From Methylobacter sp. (lineage in GTDB: Bacteria > Pseudomonadota > Gammaproteobacteria > Methylococcales > Methylomonadaceae): a stretch of DNA of 64,000 nt. The notes under the pieces were generated by a model. The model did not search any database and was not told the origin of the DNA. It worked only from the letters and a program-made list of their open reading frames with translations. Of the stretch, positions 62,572 to 64,000 are shown in pieces. How positions within the stretch are numbered: the first letter of the stretch is position 1; every line of letters begins with the position of its first letter. The stretch spans positions 1 through 64,000 of the forward strand of contig JAURYJ010000001.1 in NCBI GenBank assembly GCA_030653985.1. The letters run 5' to 3'. The position numbers and the translations under genes were made by a program.

Positions 62572-63912
62572 TTACGGTTGCTTGCTCGACCAGCCGCCGC
62601 CCAAAGCCTGATAGAGCTGCACCATCGCCACCAGGACATCCTGCCGGGCTTGAACCTGGCTGTTCTCAGTATTCAGTAGGCTGCGCTGGGTTGAAAGCAG
62701 GGTTTGATAATCGATTGCGCCCAGCCGGTAGCGATCCAGGGACAGCTGATAGGCCAGCCGGGCCATGTCTAGCGCATCCGCCAAAGCCTGCAGACGGCGG
62801 GCCGAATTACTGCGTATCGCCGCTGCATCCTCCACTTCTTTGAATGCCGTCAAAATCGTTTTCCGATAGGTCTCCACCAATTCGGCGTTGCGGGCCTCTG
62901 CATTCTCCAGACCGCCCTCCAGACGCCCGCCTTGAAACAAGGGTTGCGCCAGGCTGGAAGCCATCGCCAACGCCACGCCCGCCGGTTGCGGCGAGGCGAG
63001 AACGGCATCCAGATTCAATTGCAGTTTCGGATAAAAGGCGGCCCGCGCCACGCCGATGTCGGCGTTGGCGGCGATCAATTCCATTTCAATCTGCCGGACA
63101 TCCGGTCTGCGCTCCAGCAGACTGGGCGGTTGCAGGGCGTTAACCGTCGGCAGCAGCATGTCGGAAAAACGCTCGGCATTGAAAGACGCCGTCTGAGGCG
63201 GATGACCGAGTAATATTGCCAACGCATTCTCCGCCAAGGTGTATTGCTGGATCGCCAAATCCAGGCTGGCGCGCGCCGTTGCCAGCTCGGTCTTCTGCTG
63301 CGCCACATCCAACGCCGACACCGCACCGGCCTGATGACGGGCTTCGACAATCGCCAATACATCAGCGACGTTTTCCAGAAACTCGGTCGCAATGCGTTTG
63401 CGCTCGGCCAGTGCCAACAGGTTGAAATAAGCCTGGCCGACATTGGACATCACCACCAGCTGTAAGGCATCGCGGGTAAAAACCGAGCTGAGCAAGCGCG
63501 CCGAACCTGCGTCGCGGCGGGCGCGATTGGCACCCCAAAAATCGACTTCGTACCGCCCGGTTCCTTTCTGACTGTCGCCGCTGTTGTTGCGGGTATCGAT
63601 AAAATCACCCTGTAATCCCATTGATGGCCACACGTTAGCCCCGGCAATCTTGGCTTGGGCTCTGGCCTGTTCGATACGTTGCCGGGCCGCGGCCAGATCG
63701 TTGTTGTAAAGCAGCGACTCCGTTATCAGGTGATTGAGTTCCGCGCTGCCGAAACTACGCCACCACTGCGGATCGACGGCGGATTTTTGCTGTGTCAGGC
63801 TGGCGTCATGCCATTGAGCCGGGGTTTCCACGTCCGGGCGCTGGAAATTCGGCACCAGATTGCAGGCCGTCAAGAACAGCAACACTGAAGTTATCGATAA
63901 TTTACTTTTCAT
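62572..63912 (-). CDS. NodT-family outer-membrane efflux lipoprotein
   Basis: The N-terminal lipobox is SVLLFLTACNLVP. Duplicate outer-membrane factor repeats follow: ESLLYNNDLAAARQRIEQAR in the first, and LVETYRKTILTAFKEVEDAA and YRLGAIDYQTLLSTQRSLLN in the second, typical of TolC/OprM-type channels of RND pumps. Length is about 446 residues. The matching RND pump and membrane fusion genes are not in the window. Terminal residues are GGGWSSKQP. Confidence 0.93.
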   Translation of the reverse strand: MKSKLSITSVLLFLTACNLVPNFQRPDVETPAQWHDASLTQQKSAVDPQWWRSFGSAELNHLITESLLYNNDLAAARQRIEQARAQAKIAGANVWPSMGLQGDFIDTRNNSGDSQKGTGRYEVDFWGANRARRDAGSARLLSSVFTRDALQLVVMSNVGQAYFNLLALAERKRIATEFLENVADVLAIVEARHQAGAVSALDVAQQKTELATARASLDLAIQQYTLAENALAILLGHPPQTASFNAERFSDMLLPTVNALQPPSLLERRPDVRQIEMELIAANADIGVARAAFYPKLQLNLDAVLASPQPAGVALAMASSLAQPLFQGGRLEGGLENAEARNAELVETYRKTILTAFKEVEDAAAIRSNSARRLQALADALDMARLAYQLSLDRYRLGAIDYQTLLSTQRSLLNTENSQVQARQDVLVAMVQLYQALGGGWSSKQP

Positions 63913-64000
63913 CAAGATCGTATTTCAAAACAGGGACATGATCGGCCACGAAGGACACGAAGATTTTGCTATTGTTGTGATGTTTTTCATTCCGCAGCCA

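Overview
The window looks like chromosome from a gammaproteobacterial methylotroph, most likely a type I methanotroph (Methylococcales). Two things point there: the housekeeping order map / rpsB-tsf-pyrH-frr-uppS-cdsA-dxr-rseP with glnD behind map, and an archaeal-like tetrahydromethanopterin (H4MPT) formaldehyde-oxidation cluster containing mch and fae. No methane monooxygenase gene lies in the window, so the methanotroph label is inference.

Layout. (1) 0.3-12.3 kb: map-glnD on the minus strand, divergent from the translation/isoprenoid/envelope operon, then dsbC. (2) 12.3-15.6 kb: an accessory strip with a broken REP-associated transposase, two unknown genes beside integron attC-like sites, and a BrnT/BrnA toxin-antitoxin remnant. 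(3) 15.6-34.2 kb: a minus-strand run of 14 genes, cbtB-cbtA-ferredoxin-cobN-chlID-cbiE-cbiXC-cbiD-cobI-cobM-cbiG-cobJK-cobW-cobB, behind one cobalamin riboswitch. It covers cobalt uptake, cobalt insertion and most of corrin ring synthesis. A second, divergent cobalamin riboswitch precedes a TonB-dependent outer-membrane receptor (34.3-36.9 kb). (4) 37.1-47.4 kb: H4MPT biosynthesis and C1 genes (nucleotidyltransferase, HAD phosphatase, mptG, three ATP-grasp genes, mch, a CitG-like gene, fae, a HisA-like gene and an Orf19-like kinase). (5) 47.4-55.3 kb: a MarR regulator, an AstE/AspA-type hydrolase, a sigma-54 activator divergent from a small operon with a near-consensus -24/-12 promoter, an L,D-transpeptidase, HtpX and MlaC. 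(6) 55.5-62.2 kb: a Fur-type iron-uptake run, hemP-unknown-tonB-exbB-exbD-unknown-siderophore receptor-piuC-PepSY protein. (7) 62.6-63.9 kb: a NodT-type efflux outer-membrane factor.

The most unusual feature is the behaviour of the small repeats. At least six different palindromic repeat families sit inside coding sequences without breaking the frame (CobB, the ChlID chelatase, the CobK half of CobJK, CbiG, CbtB, an ATP-grasp protein of the H4MPT cluster, and an L,D-transpeptidase). A separate 48-bp hairpin element forms the C-terminus of Mch, sits between the ferredoxin stop codon and the cobN start, and interrupts the transposase gene. A 309-bp direct repeat supplies the Shine-Dalgarno sequence and start codon of two corrin methyltransferase genes and the C-terminal codons of a third. 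Together they suggest a genome in which mobile palindromes repeatedly become protein segments and translation signals.
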